From Cyanobacteria bacterium OH_PDB_112 (GTDB lineage Bacteria > Cyanobacteriota > Vampirovibrionia > Gastranaerophilales > CAJFVJ01), in assembly GCA_023457295.1 (NCBI GenBank), contig JAEWLZ010000314.1, positions 1 through 21,321 on the forward strand: a stretch of DNA of 21,321 nt. Reading direction: 5' to 3'. The notes under the pieces are model-generated. The model searched no databases. It was not told the DNA's origin and saw only the letters and a program-made list of their open reading frames with translations. A program made the position numbers and the translations under genes. This document shows, one piece after another, positions 1 through 6,506 of the stretch (positions are counted from its first letter, which is position 1; each line of letters begins with the position of its first letter).

Positions 1-53
1 ACACATACACTCGTCACATCGACAAAAATACGCATCCGCTTGAAGAATTTTAA
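1..53 (+). CDS. Possible 3' end of an upstream gene (partial)
   Basis: Frame 3 is open from the window edge to a TAA at 51-53 and reads as a hydrophilic, charged tail of 16 codons (TYTRHIDKNTHPLEEF). The composition is typical of a real C-terminus. A competing frame (2) closes at 41-43, and frame 1 stays open to 114, so the choice rests on composition alone. The product cannot be identified from this fragment. Confidence 0.3.
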   Translation, partial: TYTRHIDKNTHPLEEF

Positions 54-103
54 AGAATTATTAAAAATTTGTTACAAAAATTACTTAAAAGACAAAGATT
101 TTT

Positions 104-124
104 TCTTATGCTAGACTCAAAATT
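104..124 (+). promoter_or_regulatory. Candidate -10 region close to the maf start
   Basis: A -10-like TATGCT lies at 107-112, which would place transcription start near 119, only a few bases before the ATG at 125. No Shine-Dalgarno sequence is present in the interval and no good -35 box is seen. This is a weak prediction. Confidence 0.3.
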
Positions 125-709
125 ATGGAAAAGAAAAAAATTATACTAGCATCACAATCACCTCGCCGTAAATTTTTATTAGAGCAATTAGGGCTTAATT
201 TTGATATAAAAATACCAACTTTTGAAGAAAATATAGAAGGTGAAAAATTTTCTCGCAATCTTATAGAATCTTTAGCTTTTCAAAAAGCGAAAAGTGTTTC
301 AGAAAATATTCAAGAAGAAGCCTTAATTATTGCAGCAGATACTGTTGTGGTTTTAGGCTCAAAAATATTAGGCAAACCCAAAGATGAAGCTGATGCCGAA
401 AATATGCTAAAACAATTAAGCAACAGGGAACACAAAGTTATTACAGCTGTTGCAATAATAGATAAATATGAAGAAAAAACTTTAATAAATTCAACCATAA
501 GCAAAGTAAAATTCAGAAAAATTACAGAACGTGAAATTAAAGAATATATAAAAACAGGTGAACCTATGGATAAAGCAGGCGCATACGGGATTCAGGCTTA
601 CGGTTCATTATTTGTAGAAAAAATTGAAGGCTGCTACAACAATATTGTAGGACTTCCTTTAAATCTTCTTGGAGAAATGCTTAAGAGTTTTGAAGTAACT
701 TTGATATAA
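125..709 (+). CDS. maf: Maf-family nucleoside triphosphate pyrophosphatase
   Basis: Maf proteins are cytoplasmic pyrophosphatases that hydrolyse non-canonical or selected nucleoside triphosphates (dTTP/UTP or m7GTP types) to the monophosphate and pyrophosphate; they have been linked to septum control and house-cleaning. The 194-residue length is normal. The N-terminal signature ASQSPRR (residues 9-15) is the nucleotide-binding loop, AADTVVV (70-76) carries the conserved Asp, and GKPKDEADA (83-91) and KAGAYGIQAYGSLFVEKIEG form the rest of the active site. The GAYGIQ form is more like the dTTP/UTP (YhdE) type than the YceF type, but that subtype call is tentative. The ATG at 125 has no Shine-Dalgarno sequence. 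The gene converges on the ricT-like gene, with 70 bp between stops. Confidence 0.93.
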   Translation: MEKKKIILASQSPRRKFLLEQLGLNFDIKIPTFEENIEGEKFSRNLIESLAFQKAKSVSENIQEEALIIAADTVVVLGSKILGKPKDEADAENMLKQLSNREHKVITAVAIIDKYEEKTLINSTISKVKFRKITEREIKEYIKTGEPMDKAGAYGIQAYGSLFVEKIEGCYNNIVGLPLNLLGEMLKSFEVTLI

Positions 710-730
710 AATTATACTGATTTTATAAAG

Positions 731-800
731 TTTTCAGGTCGACTTGATTTTTTATCTCTGAAGAAAGATAAAATCGAAATTATACTTCACTACCTGAAAA
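731..800. terminator. Candidate bidirectional terminator/inverted repeat between maf and ricT
   Basis: The convergent gap holds a nested inverted repeat. Outer arms are TTTTCAGGT (731-739) and ACCTGAAAA (792-800). Inner arms are GATTTTTTATCT (747-758) and AGATAAAATC (766-775), matching with gaps. The right outer arm lies inside the last codons of the ricT-like gene. The position suits a shared terminator, but the stem is AT-rich and lacks a classic GC core. Confidence 0.4.
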
Positions 801-1703
801 TCTGTCATCTTCAAGCTCTTTAATATTAATATTAGTATCTTCTTCAGACATAATTTCATGGGTTACCGGAATATTTATTTCAATATTGCTAACATCATCA
901 TCAATCATTTCGAGTTCATTTTTGGTATATTCTTTAACTTTTCCGTCTTCAAGCTTGACTGCAACTTTGCCGTTCAAAAAGTGTAAAGCGCAAACCCTTC
1001 CTATACCGTCTGCGGTCATAACACCGGAACCCACAGGAGGCATTCCTTTTGCGGCATCTATATAGTTTGAATATTCATAATTCAAGCAACATAAAAGTCT
1101 TCCACAAACCCCCGAAATTTTACTAGGATTTATAGGCATTCCTTGATCTTTTGCGAGTTTTATATTAATAGATTCAAAATTTCGCAAAAAACTGCAACAG
1201 CAAAAAGCTCTTCCGCAAAGTCCGTTACCTTCCAATATAGAAGTTTCATCACGCACCCCTATATGCCTAAGATCGATTCTAACCCCTCTGAAAGTTTGTG
1301 TTAAATCTTTTAAAAGTGCCCTGAAATCCACTCTTTGAGGCGCTGTATAGTAAAAAGTTATTTTTGCCTTATCAAAAGTATATTTTACTTTTGTTAAATT
1401 CATATCAAGTTTATGAGTTTTAACAAGTTCTTTGCACTTATCAAATGCTTCATCTTCTTCTTTTTTTAGTTTTTCTATTTTTTGAAGGTCATCTTTTGAC
1501 AAAGCCCTAATAAGAGGTAAATATTCAACATCTTTACCTTCCCATTTTTCTGAGATACAAGAAGAAACTTTTATAACTTTTGCAACTTCTTCACCTTTAT
1601 CTGTGCGAATAAGAACGTATTGCCCGTGCTCAAGCTCCAAATACTCAGGAACTTTCAGGGCAAAAAATTTGTTTTTTAGCATTCTTACAGCATATTTAAT
1701 CAT
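780..1703 (-). CDS. ricT: PSP1 C-terminal domain protein, RicT/YaaT-like
   Basis: The 307-residue protein has a PSP1 domain with the cysteine clusters typical of the RicT (YaaT) family: GLCGRAFCCCSF (161-172) and GVCGRLLCCLNYE (198-210). In Bacillus RicT is part of the RicA-RicF-RicT complex, which carries iron-sulfur clusters and affects RNase Y-dependent mRNA maturation and phosphorelay signalling. Outside Firmicutes PSP1 proteins are widespread and less understood, so the role here is by homology. The N-terminal part (1-65) contains the small beta-rich segment with EHGQYVLIRTDKGEEVAKV; the C-terminal tail is acidic and probably flexible. No RicA or RicF gene is next to it. The start at 1703 is followed upstream by a TATAAT box only seven bases away, so the message may be leaderless. 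Confidence 0.88.
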   Translation of the reverse strand: MIKYAVRMLKNKFFALKVPEYLELEHGQYVLIRTDKGEEVAKVIKVSSCISEKWEGKDVEYLPLIRALSKDDLQKIEKLKKEEDEAFDKCKELVKTHKLDMNLTKVKYTFDKAKITFYYTAPQRVDFRALLKDLTQTFRGVRIDLRHIGVRDETSILEGNGLCGRAFCCCSFLRNFESINIKLAKDQGMPINPSKISGVCGRLLCCLNYEYSNYIDAAKGMPPVGSGVMTADGIGRVCALHFLNGKVAVKLEDGKVKEYTKNELEMIDDDVSNIEINIPVTHEIMSEEDTNINIKELEDDRFSGSEV

Positions 1704-1710
1704 AGAAAAT

Positions 1711-1716
1711 ATTATA
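1711..1716 (-). promoter_or_regulatory. TATAAT -10 box immediately before the ricT start
   Basis: On the minus strand a perfect TATAAT (1716 to 1711) is separated from the ATG at 1703 by seven bases. Transcription would begin at or next to the start codon. There is no Shine-Dalgarno sequence and no clear -35 element. Confidence 0.5.
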
Positions 1717-1760
1717 CACTAAATAATAATTACTGCTGTATAAGTTAAAAATGTTATTGG

Positions 1761-2387
1761 CTATACTGTTTTTTTATTAAGAAAAAATTGTCTATTCATC
1801 ATAGCTAATTGATCCAAATCTTTAAAAGATTCGTTACGTTGATTAGTTTTGTTAGCAATATTTATATTAACGCCCATAAATTTAAACTTTTCATGCAAAG
1901 CTTTAGCATCTTCTTTATCCAATTTCGATATAGCTGATTTTATAGCTTCAATATCCGATTTTAGATTGCCAGTGGAAGTTATATTGTTTGCCTCCATAAG
2001 AGATTTAAGATCAGAACTGGTTTCTCTATTTAACATAGACTTTTGACTGGCTGTTTCATTTATTTTTGCTTTGTTTTGCAGCAAGTCTGTTGATATTTGC
2101 TCTTTTAATTCAGAAATTTCAGCATCACTCATCTTTGCAATAGCTGCACTAATTGCAGCAGCTTCATTTCTAACGATATTTAATGATGATTCAGGTGAAG
2201 ATAAAACCTCATTAGTATTATTTATGCTTGATTCAGTTGATATTTCCTGTTTTACCGAATTTATATCTTTTTTAAACAAGGCAGAATTTTGATTAGCATG
2301 TGCCAAACCTTGAGATTTACTTCCGGCAATTGCCTGTGAAGGTTTATTCCCTGCATAACCCGCATAAGATAATGAAACTTTTTGCAT
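1761..2387 (-). CDS. Unrecognised modular protein, paralogue of the gene at 2544-3116
   Basis: I do not recognise this 208-residue family. It has no signal peptide or membrane segment and is rich in Ser, Asn, Lys and Ala with helical, coiled-coil-like stretches. The C-terminal 93 residues, beginning at KSMLNRETS (116-124), match residues 95-190 of the neighbouring gene at about 40% identity by eye, including the terminal pattern F-x-D-L-x-Q-L. A second shared block, AG-x-KSQG-x-AHAN, lies at 21-32. The module also seems duplicated within this protein: AAISAAIAKMSDAEISELKE (77-96) aligns with EAIKSAISKLDKEDAKALHE (146-165). The neighbour has only one copy. A Shine-Dalgarno AAAGGAAAG precedes the ATG. 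Being codirectional with its paralogue and preceded by similar sequence, it probably arose by tandem duplication including the promoter. Confidence 0.75.
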   Translation of the reverse strand: MQKVSLSYAGYAGNKPSQAIAGSKSQGLAHANQNSALFKKDINSVKQEISTESSINNTNEVLSSPESSLNIVRNEAAAISAAIAKMSDAEISELKEQISTDLLQNKAKINETASQKSMLNRETSSDLKSLMEANNITSTGNLKSDIEAIKSAISKLDKEDAKALHEKFKFMGVNINIANKTNQRNESFKDLDQLAMMNRQFFLNKKTV

Positions 2388-2396
2388 AATAACTTT

Positions 2397-2450
2397 CCTT
2401 TTACCTAGCCTAACTTATATCTTATATATATAAAGTTTATTTAAGGTAAC
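2397..2450 (-). promoter_or_regulatory. Upstream region shared with the paralogous gene
   Basis: The minus strand reads ACTTTATATATATAAG, then ATATAAGTTAGGCTAG, before the Shine-Dalgarno. The gene at 2544-3116 has ACTTTATATATACAAG followed by GTATATATTTAGGTTAG at the same distance. The conserved TATATA block is a plausible -10 region. Confidence 0.5.
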
Positions 2451-2493
2451 GGATTTCAAGTTTTAGAAAAATTGTAATATTCTTTTACATTTC

Positions 2494-2527
2494 AAAAAGA
2501 GGGGTAAAAAATTTACCGCCTCTTTTT
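2494..2527. terminator. Strong stem-loop terminator downstream of the 2544-3116 gene
   Basis: AAAAAGAGG (2494-2502) pairs with CCTCTTTTT (2519-2527), and the inner GGTAAA (2503-2508) pairs with TTTACC (2512-2517), with a single bulged G and a three-base loop. On the minus strand the stem ends in a run of T. The symmetric T run would also allow termination on the plus strand. Confidence 0.85.
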
Positions 2528-2543
2528 ATTCATATTTGTTATC

Positions 2544-3116
2544 TTAGATTGATTTTTTTACATTTTTTCCGACAAGCATATGCTTATTCAAAGCTCCCAA
2601 TTGATTCAAGTCACAAAAAGCTTTTTTGGAAGCTTCCTTAGCATCAACCATTTCAACGGCAAGGCCTGCTAATTGCAATTTATTTTTAAGCGATTTTGCC
2701 TCATCTCCGTCAAGAGCTTTCAGAGCTGTTTTTATGGCTGCAATATCATCCTTCAGGCTACCTGAACAAGGAATATTATTTTCTTCCATAACAGTTTTTA
2801 ATCCATCGCTTGTTTCTCTGTTTAGCATTGATTTTTTGTTAGCATGAGCCGCACCTTGAGATTTTTCACCAGCCGGCGGCATAACATCAGGTTTTTCACC
2901 TGCGGGTGGTTCGGGTGGCTTTGGAAGTTCTATATTATTGAATTTTGCAAAGTCTTCAACAGCTTCACGCCCTTTTGAAATAATATCTTCAGGAATGCCT
3001 GCATCTTTTAACTTTGATAGAAATTCCAGAGGTGGTTGTCCTTGATTTTCACAAGGAGATTTTTGAATACCTTTTAAAGCTGTACCGAATTTTGAACAAG
3101 AAACATTTTGAAACAT
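2544..3116 (-). CDS. Unrecognised modular protein, paralogue of the gene at 1761-2387
   Basis: I do not recognise this 190-residue protein. It has no signal peptide or membrane span. The order is: an N-terminal segment MFQNVSCSKFG; a helical part LEFLSKLKDAGIPEDIISKG (30-49); a proline-rich linker with a direct repeat PPAGEK (70-75 and 80-85); the shared block AGEKSQGAAHAN (82-93); and the conserved module starting at KSMLNRETS (95-103) through F-x-D-L-x-Q-L near the C-terminus. It carries one copy of the module where its paralogue carries about two. The Shine-Dalgarno GAAAGG lies before the ATG at 3116. It ends at a strong terminator, so it and the downstream paralogue are probably separate transcripts with duplicated promoters rather than one operon. 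Confidence 0.75.
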   Translation of the reverse strand: MFQNVSCSKFGTALKGIQKSPCENQGQPPLEFLSKLKDAGIPEDIISKGREAVEDFAKFNNIELPKPPEPPAGEKPDVMPPAGEKSQGAAHANKKSMLNRETSDGLKTVMEENNIPCSGSLKDDIAAIKTALKALDGDEAKSLKNKLQLAGLAVEMVDAKEASKKAFCDLNQLGALNKHMLVGKNVKKSI

Positions 3117-3474
3117 AATATTTTTAACCTTTCATTAACTAACCTAAATATATACCTTGTATATATAAAGTATTGATTCGAAGTTAAATTTCAAAATTTG
3201 GATAAAAGTTTACATTTCTTTACAAAATACAAACAATAAAAATCCCTAAACTTTCTTATAGTCTAAAAAAATCATTTCCACATCCCAAACATATCAACGA
3301 TTGTTTTTATAATGATATGTTAAGAACTACTACATATATAGTATTTAAGTGTGGCAAAAGTATAAAAATAGGGTATAATATAAGTAGTTAAGAAAGTACA
3401 CAAAATTGAATAAAGGAGTGGAACACCAAGACTAAAATTCACCACCGTTTCGTAGTCTAATAAGAAAGGGCAAA
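3117..3474. other. 358-bp divergent intergenic region
   Basis: It holds the promoter of the 2544-3116 gene on the left (TATATA block at about 3150-3171), a 9-bp inverted repeat in the middle (AACATATCA 3288-3296, TGATATGTT 3313-3321), a perfect TATAAT for the R3H gene (3374-3379), and a leader of about 90 nt with a small stem (AGACTA 3429-3434, TAGTCT 3453-3458). The only reading frames are short and unconvincing, so I see no gene here. Confidence 0.6.
3374..3379 (+). promoter_or_regulatory. TATAAT -10 box of the R3H ATPase gene
   Basis: A perfect TATAAT preceded by GGG lies 95 bases before the start codon. The -35 region (TGGCAA, 3352-3357, spacing 16) is weak. Transcription from here gives a leader of about 90 nt ending in the Shine-Dalgarno GAAAGGG (3464-3470). 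Confidence 0.5.
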
Positions 3475-5064
3475 ATGAACAAAGTTGAATTTTACGAAGA
3501 CCTTGAAAAACTTTACAGGGTCTTACCGCCGAAAGTAATAGGGCATTTAAAAGAAAAGGACCTCGAAGATTTAATTGAAGTCGTATTAGATTTGGGCAGA
3601 GTTCCCGAAATACGGCGTTCGGACGGGAGGATAGAGTACCTCGGTCAAAGTTTAGTAACGCAGGAAGATCTTGATTATCTGACAGCAAAGATTGAAGACT
3701 TCGCAAGCGATAATAGATCTGGAATTCCCGGCACACTACACAGGATTAGCGCGATAAAAAACAGAAAAGGCAAAACAATCGGCCTTACGTGCAGAATCGG
3801 TAGAGTTGTGACCGGGACTATTTTATGTATAAAAGATATTGTTTTGAAAAACAAAAGCATTCTTTTCCTCGGTCGTCCCGGGGTAGGGAAAACCACAAAA
3901 CTTCGCGAAATAGCTCGTACACTTTCCGATGAAATGGGGAAAAGAGTTGTAGTAGTTGATACTTCAAACGAAATTGCAGGCGACGGGGATGTTCCGCACC
4001 GTGCTATAGGACACTCAAGACGTATGCAAGTTCCTTCTCCTGAACGTCAAAAAGATATTATGATAGAAGCTGTACAAAACCATACACCTGAAGTTATCGT
4101 AGTCGATGAAATCGGAACGGAAGAAGAAGCTCTTGCCGCAAGAACTATCGCAGAACGTGGTGTTATGCTTGTTGCTACGGCACATGGTAATACTCTTGAA
4201 AACTTAATCAAAAACCCTGTTCTGTCAGATTTGATAGGAGGAGTAAGTTCTGTTACTTTAGGGGATGACGAAGCAAGACGACGCGCAACGCAAAAAACAA
4301 TCCTTGAAAGAGAAAAGAAACCCACTTTTGATATCGTAATAGAAATAATCGACCGTGATACTCTCTCAATATATACAGATGTTGCAGAAGCTGTTGATTA
4401 TATTCTGAGAGAATGGCCTATCAAACCGGAAGTCAGACGTGTAGATTCAGAAGCTCCGATAGCAAAAATTGTCGAAGAAAAAGTTGAAACAGTCTGTAAA
4501 ATTGAAGTCCCTGACAATGTTATGAACAGAAACTTCAATGTCGAAAAATATATCAAAGAAGTTCAGGACATGAGAAAAGTCTATATATATGCGGTAAACC
4601 GTACTATTGTTGACAAAGCCATAGAGCGACTTGGGATAAGTGCTGAAGTTACCCGCAATATTGATGAGGCGGATTTGGTTATCGCCCACAAAAGTTATTC
4701 CAAAGGCGGGGCAAAAATCCTAGGCATAGCAAAAGATTACAGATTGCCTGTTCATTATGTAAAGACAAATTCAATGCCTCAAATACAAAAAGTCTTAAAA
4801 GAAGCTCTAAGACTTGATAAAGATGGTGATCTTGAAGTTACCCAAAATTATCTTGATGAAACAGAAGTTGCTCTTGATGAAGTTAAAGATGCTGTTGAAA
4901 AACTGCAAAATGGCGCAAATGAAGTGTCTTTGACTCCACGAAACGCAAGAATCAGAAAACTTCAACACGAGCTTTTAGATCAGCATAATTTAAGAAGCGA
5001 AAGCGTGGGCGAAGGAGAAGAAAGACATCTTAAAGTCGTAAAAATCTTCCCCGATGCCGTATAG
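3475..5064 (+). CDS. AAA ATPase with C-terminal R3H domain (SpoIIIAA/Ycf45-like)
   Basis: This 529-residue cytoplasmic protein combines a SpoIIIAA-like ATPase with a C-terminal R3H single-strand nucleic-acid-binding domain, the architecture of the cyanobacterial and plastid Ycf45 family. Walker A is GRPGVGKT (133-140) and Walker B is VIVVDE (207-212). DTSNEIAGDGD (162-172) and TAHGNTLENLI (235-245) are conserved family stretches. The middle part (about 370-450) resembles a ligand-binding alpha/beta fold and carries VNRTIVDKAIERLG. The R3H region spans roughly 485-529, with ARIRKLQHELLDQHNL and ERHLKVVKIFP. Function in this family is not settled; ATP-dependent action on RNA or single-stranded DNA is inferred from the domains. 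The start is supported by GAAAGGG four bases upstream. The gene stands alone with its own promoter. Confidence 0.9.
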   Translation: MNKVEFYEDLEKLYRVLPPKVIGHLKEKDLEDLIEVVLDLGRVPEIRRSDGRIEYLGQSLVTQEDLDYLTAKIEDFASDNRSGIPGTLHRISAIKNRKGKTIGLTCRIGRVVTGTILCIKDIVLKNKSILFLGRPGVGKTTKLREIARTLSDEMGKRVVVVDTSNEIAGDGDVPHRAIGHSRRMQVPSPERQKDIMIEAVQNHTPEVIVVDEIGTEEEALAARTIAERGVMLVATAHGNTLENLIKNPVLSDLIGGVSSVTLGDDEARRRATQKTILEREKKPTFDIVIEIIDRDTLSIYTDVAEAVDYILREWPIKPEVRRVDSEAPIAKIVEEKVETVCKIEVPDNVMNRNFNVEKYIKEVQDMRKVYIYAVNRTIVDKAIERLGISAEVTRNIDEADLVIAHKSYSKGGAKILGIAKDYRLPVHYVKTNSMPQIQKVLKEALRLDKDGDLEVTQNYLDETEVALDEVKDAVEKLQNGANEVSLTPRNARIRKLQHELLDQHNLRSESVGEGEERHLKVVKIFPDAV

Positions 5065-5248
5065 CGGATTTGGCAAGTGCGCCGTGCTAACAAAGCGAGC
5101 CCAGCACGTCTCCGTGAAGTGCTTTGCTGAGTGATTGTTTCATAAAAAAGTAAAACAGAAACGAAGCGAAAAGCACTGAAGCGCCAATAATCCAAGACGA
5201 TTTAAGCCGAGCAAATCATTGCGAGGAGAGCTAAAAAATTCACGTTTG
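5065..5248. repeat. GC-richer intergenic element with nested inverted repeats
   Basis: The spacer is visibly richer in G and C than its surroundings and carries four related AGCAC/GTGCT words: CGTGCT (5083-5088) pairs with AGCACG (5103-5108), and AGTGCTTT (5118-5125) pairs with AAAGCACT (5170-5177). It also contains CGAAGCGAA (5162-5170) and ATTGCGAGGAG (5218-5228). No open frame looks coding. It resembles a dispersed palindromic (REP-like) element or a structured RNA, without enough evidence to choose. Confidence 0.45.
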
Positions 5249-5282
5249 CATTCTTTGTATTTCCTTGAGAATATAAAGAATG
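5249..5282 (+). promoter_or_regulatory. 13-bp stem-loop directly upstream of the rocD ribosome binding site
   Basis: CATTCTTTGTATT (5249-5261) pairs with AATATAAAGAATG (5270-5282) at 12 of 13 positions, the exception being a G-U pair in RNA. The 8-base loop is TCCTTGAG. Three bases later comes the Shine-Dalgarno GGAGGG (5286-5291), seven bases before the ATG. The placement suggests translational or transcript-stability control of rocD. It is not a terminator by position, although the R3H transcript could also read into it. Confidence 0.5.
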
Positions 5283-5298
5283 AACGGAGGGTTTTTTT

Positions 5299-6492
5299 AT
5301 GAAAAATTCGCAATATTATATAGACCTTGAAAAACAATACGGAGCAAATAACTACAAGCCTCTTGATGTTGTAGTGGAAAGAGCCGAAGGTGTTTGGCTT
5401 TATGATGTTGAAGGCAAAAAATACCTTGATTGTCTTAGTGCATATTCTGCCGTTAATCAAGGTCACTGCCACCCGAAAATTCTCAAAGCTATGATTGAGC
5501 AAGCACAAAAAGTTACTCTCACATCCCGCGCTTTTCGTAATGACAAACTTCCGCTTTATTATGAAAAACTCTCAAAAATGACAGGTTACGAGATGGTTCT
5601 GCCTATGAACACAGGTGCTGAAGCCGTCGAAACAGCTATTAAAGCTGCAAGAAAATGGGGTTACACCCATAAAAAAGTCGAAGAAAACAAAGCAGAAATC
5701 ATTGTCTGTACAGACAATTTTCACGGCAGGACTTCAACGATTGTAAGTTTTTCGACTGATGAGTCCTCAAAATACGGTTTTGGACCTTATATGGAAGGAT
5801 TTGTCCTTGCAGAATACGGAAATATTGAGGCGATAAAAAAAGCTATAACTCCAAATACTGTTGCGATTATGCTTGAACCTATTCAAGGCGAAGCAGGAAT
5901 AAAAATCCCTCCTATGGGTTATTTGGCAGAAATAAGAAAAATTTGTGATGAGAACAATATTCTTATGATTTTAGACGAAATCCAGACAGGACTAGGGCGA
6001 ACAGGTAAATTATTCGCATACGAACACGAAAATATAAAACCCGATGCTGTAACTATCGGCAAGGCTCTTTCAGGCGGCTTTTACCCTGTTTCAGCATTTC
6101 TTGCAAGCAAAGAAATTATGAGTGTATTCAATCCCGGAGAACACGGCTCTACTTTTGGCGGAAACCCTCTTGCCTGCGTTGTTGCAATGGCTGCGCTTGA
6201 TGTTTTAGTTGAAGAAAACCTCATCGAAAAATCTCAAAAAATGGGTGATTATTTTATGAATAAACTTAAAACACTTTCATCACCTATGATTAAAGAAATA
6301 CGCGGAAAAGGGCTTTTTATAGGAATAGAGCTCAACACCAAAGCTCGTCCGTATTGCGAAAAACTTTTCCGTGAATACGGAATTTTGGTGAAAGAAACTC
6401 ACGAAAATATTATTCGTGTTGCACCGCCACTTGTTATTACAAAGGAAGAAGTGGACTTTGCTTTTGATGCTTTAAAAGAAGTTATAGTATAA
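5299..6492 (+). CDS. rocD: Ornithine aminotransferase (class III PLP aminotransferase)
   Basis: The enzyme converts L-ornithine and 2-oxoglutarate into glutamate-5-semialdehyde and glutamate, linking arginine and ornithine breakdown to proline or glutamate. The 397-residue length matches bacterial RocD. SAYSAVNQGHCHPKI (47-61) is characteristic of ornithine aminotransferases as opposed to acetylornithine or GABA aminotransferases, NTGAEAVETAIK (104-115) binds the PLP phosphate, LDEIQTGLGRTGK (225-237) carries the PLP-ring Asp226, and GKALSGGFYPVSA holds the Schiff-base Lys255. FHGRTSTIVSFSTD is also family-typical. A good Shine-Dalgarno precedes the start. The gene is monocistronic: the upstream gene is separated by a repeat-rich spacer, and the downstream gene is convergent with only two bases between stops. 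Confidence 0.93.
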   Translation: MKNSQYYIDLEKQYGANNYKPLDVVVERAEGVWLYDVEGKKYLDCLSAYSAVNQGHCHPKILKAMIEQAQKVTLTSRAFRNDKLPLYYEKLSKMTGYEMVLPMNTGAEAVETAIKAARKWGYTHKKVEENKAEIIVCTDNFHGRTSTIVSFSTDESSKYGFGPYMEGFVLAEYGNIEAIKKAITPNTVAIMLEPIQGEAGIKIPPMGYLAEIRKICDENNILMILDEIQTGLGRTGKLFAYEHENIKPDAVTIGKALSGGFYPVSAFLASKEIMSVFNPGEHGSTFGGNPLACVVAMAALDVLVEENLIEKSQKMGDYFMNKLKTLSSPMIKEIRGKGLFIGIELNTKARPYCEKLFREYGILVKETHENIIRVAPPLVITKEEVDFAFDALKEVIV

Positions 6493-6506
6493 CTTTATAA
6501 GTTACT
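6486..6506. terminator. Short palindrome across the rocD/tolC convergent stops
   Basis: AACTT-TAT-AAGTT (6491-6503) is a five-base-pair palindrome covering the last bases of both stop codons. It is too short and AT-rich to be a confident terminator, and no other hairpin exists because the genes are almost abutting. Confidence 0.25.

Noticed and set aside
2544..3116. EF-hand or dockerin-like calcium motif in the module (LDGDEAKSL)
   Set aside because: Only a few acidic residues match; the DxDxDG loop is absent and the paralogue has LDKEDAKAL, so there is no conserved calcium loop.
3320..3736. 138-codon minus-strand frame across the R3H promoter and start
   Set aside because: It runs antisense through the R3H gene and its TATAAT/leader region, has no recognisable motif, and its C-terminal part is low-complexity aromatic sequence from AT-rich DNA.
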